DNA from: Patescibacteria group bacterium
GTDB taxonomy: Bacteria > Patescibacteriota > Minisyncoccia > Phycocordibacterales > UBA5272
Assembly: GCA_030837425.1 (NCBI GenBank)
Contig: JAUPLJ010000029.1
Span: forward strand, 1 to 7,118
Direction: 5' to 3'
Length of the DNA: 7,118 nucleotides
The translations under genes and the position numbers were made by a program. Positions 5,644 to 7,118 of the stretch are shown here, one piece after another. The first letter of the stretch is position 1. The number at the start of each line of letters is the position of its first letter. The notes under the pieces were generated by a model that ran no database searches, was not told where the DNA came from, and saw only the letters and a list, made by a program, of their open reading frames with translations.

Positions 5644-6636
5644 TTAAAGGTTTGAGATTTCTTCTGCTTTAGAAATAATGTTGCGTGGAGAAAGATCATC
5701 TTCGACACCGAGTCTTTCTACTCTAATAATTTTTTCATTTCTATTTTCTAAAATAGTTTCCGAAATGAGACTCCCTAGCCCACCTATCTTTGATTGTTCT
5801 TCAACTATTAAAATATTTTTATTGTGATTCGCAAAATTATTTATGAAAGATTTTATTTTTTGATTTATATATTCACTATTTGAAGAAATTAAAGAAAAAT
5901 TTAAAACTGTCACTTTGTAATTTTTCTCTTCGAGCTCTTTTGCTGCATATAAAGCATTATAGATTATAGGGCCGCAAGAAATTATAGCAACTTCAAATGG
6001 AGATTTTGTATTTTTTGGAATATGAATTATTTCTGGCATACCTGTATATTCTTTCAGGCTCCCTTCTTTTATAAAATGATCACTTTCAAAAATATTATAA
6101 GAATTATGAGTCGATAATTTAAAATAAGAAAATCTATTTGGAATATTTTTGAAGAAAGAATTTTCTCCCACTTTTAAAAGATACTCTGCTTCATATGCAT
6201 CGGCCGGAACAAAGATATTAATTTGCCCCATACTTCGGAGTAATGATATATCACTTTTATTATTGAAATTTTCTTGAGCTCCTTCTTCAATATCTTGAGA
6301 AATACCATTTAAAATGGTGACACTTGATTTTAAAGAATCTCTTTTACCATATTTTGGAATCATATTTGAGACTCCTTTTATTAATTTATAAAAATTTTTA
6401 CCTTCCTCTTCATTTAATAAAAATACATTTTTATCTTCTAAATGAGAGACGACACTTGAGACTTCGACAATATCTTCTTCGTTAAATAAGCCTTTCTCTA
6501 TCCCTCCAGCTTCATTGTAATTGTCGACTCTTAATATTTTATTATTATCTTCTGAAAAAGATAACACAGTGACCAAAGCCTTTTCTATCTGGCTGTTCAT
6601 TTCATTATTATTTTCAAAAAGATTTTCATTTAACAT
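5644..6636 (-). CDS. Transketolase C-terminal subunit-like, degenerate active site
   Basis: This 330-residue protein resembles the pyrimidine-binding plus C-terminal half of transketolase, as in split transketolases. The clearest parts are DISLLRSMGQINIFVPADAYEAEYL (129-153, family LMRAIPNMTVIVPADA), FSYFKLS (169-175, family PVYIRL) and VAIISCGPIIYNALYAAKELEE (216-237). ILIVEEQSKIGGLGS (275-289) and VERLGVEDDLSP (306-317) complete the C domain. The first 120 residues are poor. The IAEQ-M-x-GIAAG helix that carries the catalytic Glu is not recognisable and seems shortened to about VEVSSVVSHLEDK (57-69). The family GEDGATHQ segment reads EEGAQENFNNKSD (117-129), without the His. A catalytically dead or repurposed protein is likely; extreme divergence is the alternative. 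ATG 6636 follows the upstream stop by 4 bases, implying translational coupling. The ATG at 6600 (residue 13, MNSQIEKAL) fits the family N-terminus equally well. No Shine-Dalgarno sequence precedes either. Confidence 0.8.
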   Translation of the reverse strand: MLNENLFENNNEMNSQIEKALVTVLSFSEDNNKILRVDNYNEAGGIEKGLFNEEDIVEVSSVVSHLEDKNVFLLNEEEGKNFYKLIKGVSNMIPKYGKRDSLKSSVTILNGISQDIEEGAQENFNNKSDISLLRSMGQINIFVPADAYEAEYLLKVGENSFFKNIPNRFSYFKLSTHNSYNIFESDHFIKEGSLKEYTGMPEIIHIPKNTKSPFEVAIISCGPIIYNALYAAKELEEKNYKVTVLNFSLISSNSEYINQKIKSFINNFANHNKNILIVEEQSKIGGLGSLISETILENRNEKIIRVERLGVEDDLSPRNIISKAEEISNL

Positions 6637-6640
6637 AAAT

Positions 6641-7118
6641 TTAATTTAAATTAGCTAAAATAATCGTTGGCTTGTCTATTTTTTTAGCATAAATGAAAGC
6701 GTCACAAATAGAAGATATAGAATTTCCACTAATCACTAATGTGTCGAATCCAAGACTTATAAGTCTTCCATTAATTTTATTTTCTCTATTTAATTCTTTA
6801 TTGCTTGTCTTTGTATAGACTAAAGAAATTATTCTTTTCAATTTATTTTTTGTTATATATTCTAGAGAAGAAAAATTATTTAATAAATCTTTTTCACTCA
6901 TAATAGCAAAAAAATATTTTTTGTGATTATCTTCCAAATCTTTTTGTACTAGATAGTGGCCTATAGCTTCACCTAAGGAATTTTCTACTTTTTGAAAATC
7001 GTGCTCTTTAAGATAATTTTTAATCTCAGTAAAAGGAGCGTAGTCTGTATGTATCTCCACTATATTTTTTACTATATTTACTTCCTCATTTAAAGGGAAA
7101 ACTATATCTCTATTTTTC
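6641..7118 (-). CDS. Transketolase N-terminal (TPP-domain) subunit-like, degenerate, 5' end outside window
   Basis: The frame is open to the right edge, giving 158 visible residues that end at TAA 6641-6643. The GTG at 7060 is a possible start, but in-frame coding continues upstream (ending NEEVNIVKNI before the GTG), so the true start is probably beyond the window; family N-subunits run about 270 residues. The family link rests on NSLGEAIG at about 46-53 of the visible part (family G-LGQGL), NKLKRIISLVYTKT (family YKLDNLIAIVDYNG) and ISLGFDTLVISGNSISSICDAFIYAKKIDKPTIILAN. The last corresponds to AFGW-DGHD-I--A---AK--DKPT-IIA in transketolases. The GDGELQEG segment, whose Asp and later Asn bind magnesium and thiamine diphosphate, reads AIMSEKDLLNNF here, and the Asn in IVDYN is also gone. 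The protein ends right after KPTIILAN, without the usual KGKG tail. The next gene begins 4 bases later and encodes the partner half. Likely a non-catalytic partner; the assignment is weaker than for its neighbour. Confidence 0.68.
   Translation of the reverse strand, partial: KNRDIVFPLNEEVNIVKNIVEIHTDYAPFTEIKNYLKEHDFQKVENSLGEAIGHYLVQKDLEDNHKKYFFAIMSEKDLLNNFSSLEYITKNKLKRIISLVYTKTSNKELNRENKINGRLISLGFDTLVISGNSISSICDAFIYAKKIDKPTIILANLN

Noticed and set aside
5644..6636. DXS or the pyruvate dehydrogenase E1 beta subunit instead of transketolase
   Set aside because: The EEQSKIGGLGSLISE and LGVEDDLSP pattern in the C domain is closer to transketolase, and the typical DXS and E1-beta motifs were not seen.
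7058..7060. GTG as the start of the transketolase N-subunit-like gene, giving a complete 139-residue protein
   Set aside because: The frame stays open for 19 more codons to the window edge and family members have more than 100 residues before this region, so a start outside the window is more likely.

Overview
The window is a compact, AT-rich (roughly 30% G+C by eye) bacterial segment in which every gene lies on the minus strand. The style suggests a small-genome bacterium, most likely of the Candidate Phyla Radiation (Patescibacteria, Parcubacteria-like). The grounds are a tRNA-guanine transglycosylase with extra insertions, a split transketolase, a membrane-anchored DUF4015-type glycosidase-like protein, almost no intergenic space, and no recognisable Shine-Dalgarno sequence before any start. 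This placement is an inference from gene content; no rRNA or marker tree is available here. All five complete stops are TAA, and no in-frame TGA is needed anywhere, so the sequence does not bear on TGA recoding.

In transcription order (from high to low coordinates) the window opens with two transketolase-related genes. The first is a TPP-domain-like subunit whose beginning lies beyond the right edge (6641-7118), and 4 bases later comes a pyrimidine-domain plus C-domain-like subunit (5644-6636). Both look degenerate at the positions that bind thiamine diphosphate or do catalysis. After a 30-base gap comes a membrane-anchored TIM-barrel glycoside-hydrolase-like protein (4333-5613). After 32 bases comes tgt (2906-4300), which carries an insertion of about 70 residues and an altered zinc site. 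After 34 bases comes a YjdF/DUF2238 membrane protein (2284-2871). These five genes have no convincing terminator between them and could be one transcript. Their products share no obvious pathway.

A 96-base spacer (2188-2283) separates yjdF from a small DUF1761 membrane protein (1744-2187). The spacer holds an AT-only palindrome, one perfect DnaA-box 9-mer, an extended -10 element and a perfect 20-base palindrome just ahead of the DUF1761 start. DUF1761 is followed by a strong intrinsic terminator (1700-1726), after which uvrB starts at 1670 and runs off the left edge, ending inside helicase motif VI.

The most interesting points are the paired loss of cofactor and catalytic motifs in the split transketolase, the Cys-to-His change and insertions in Tgt, and a shared extended -10 (TGTTATNNT) before uvrB, DUF1761 and yjdF. 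The last predicts that uvrB mRNA is leaderless. No tRNA, rRNA, CRISPR array, mobile element or riboswitch was recognised, and no gene-free stretch exceeds 100 bases.
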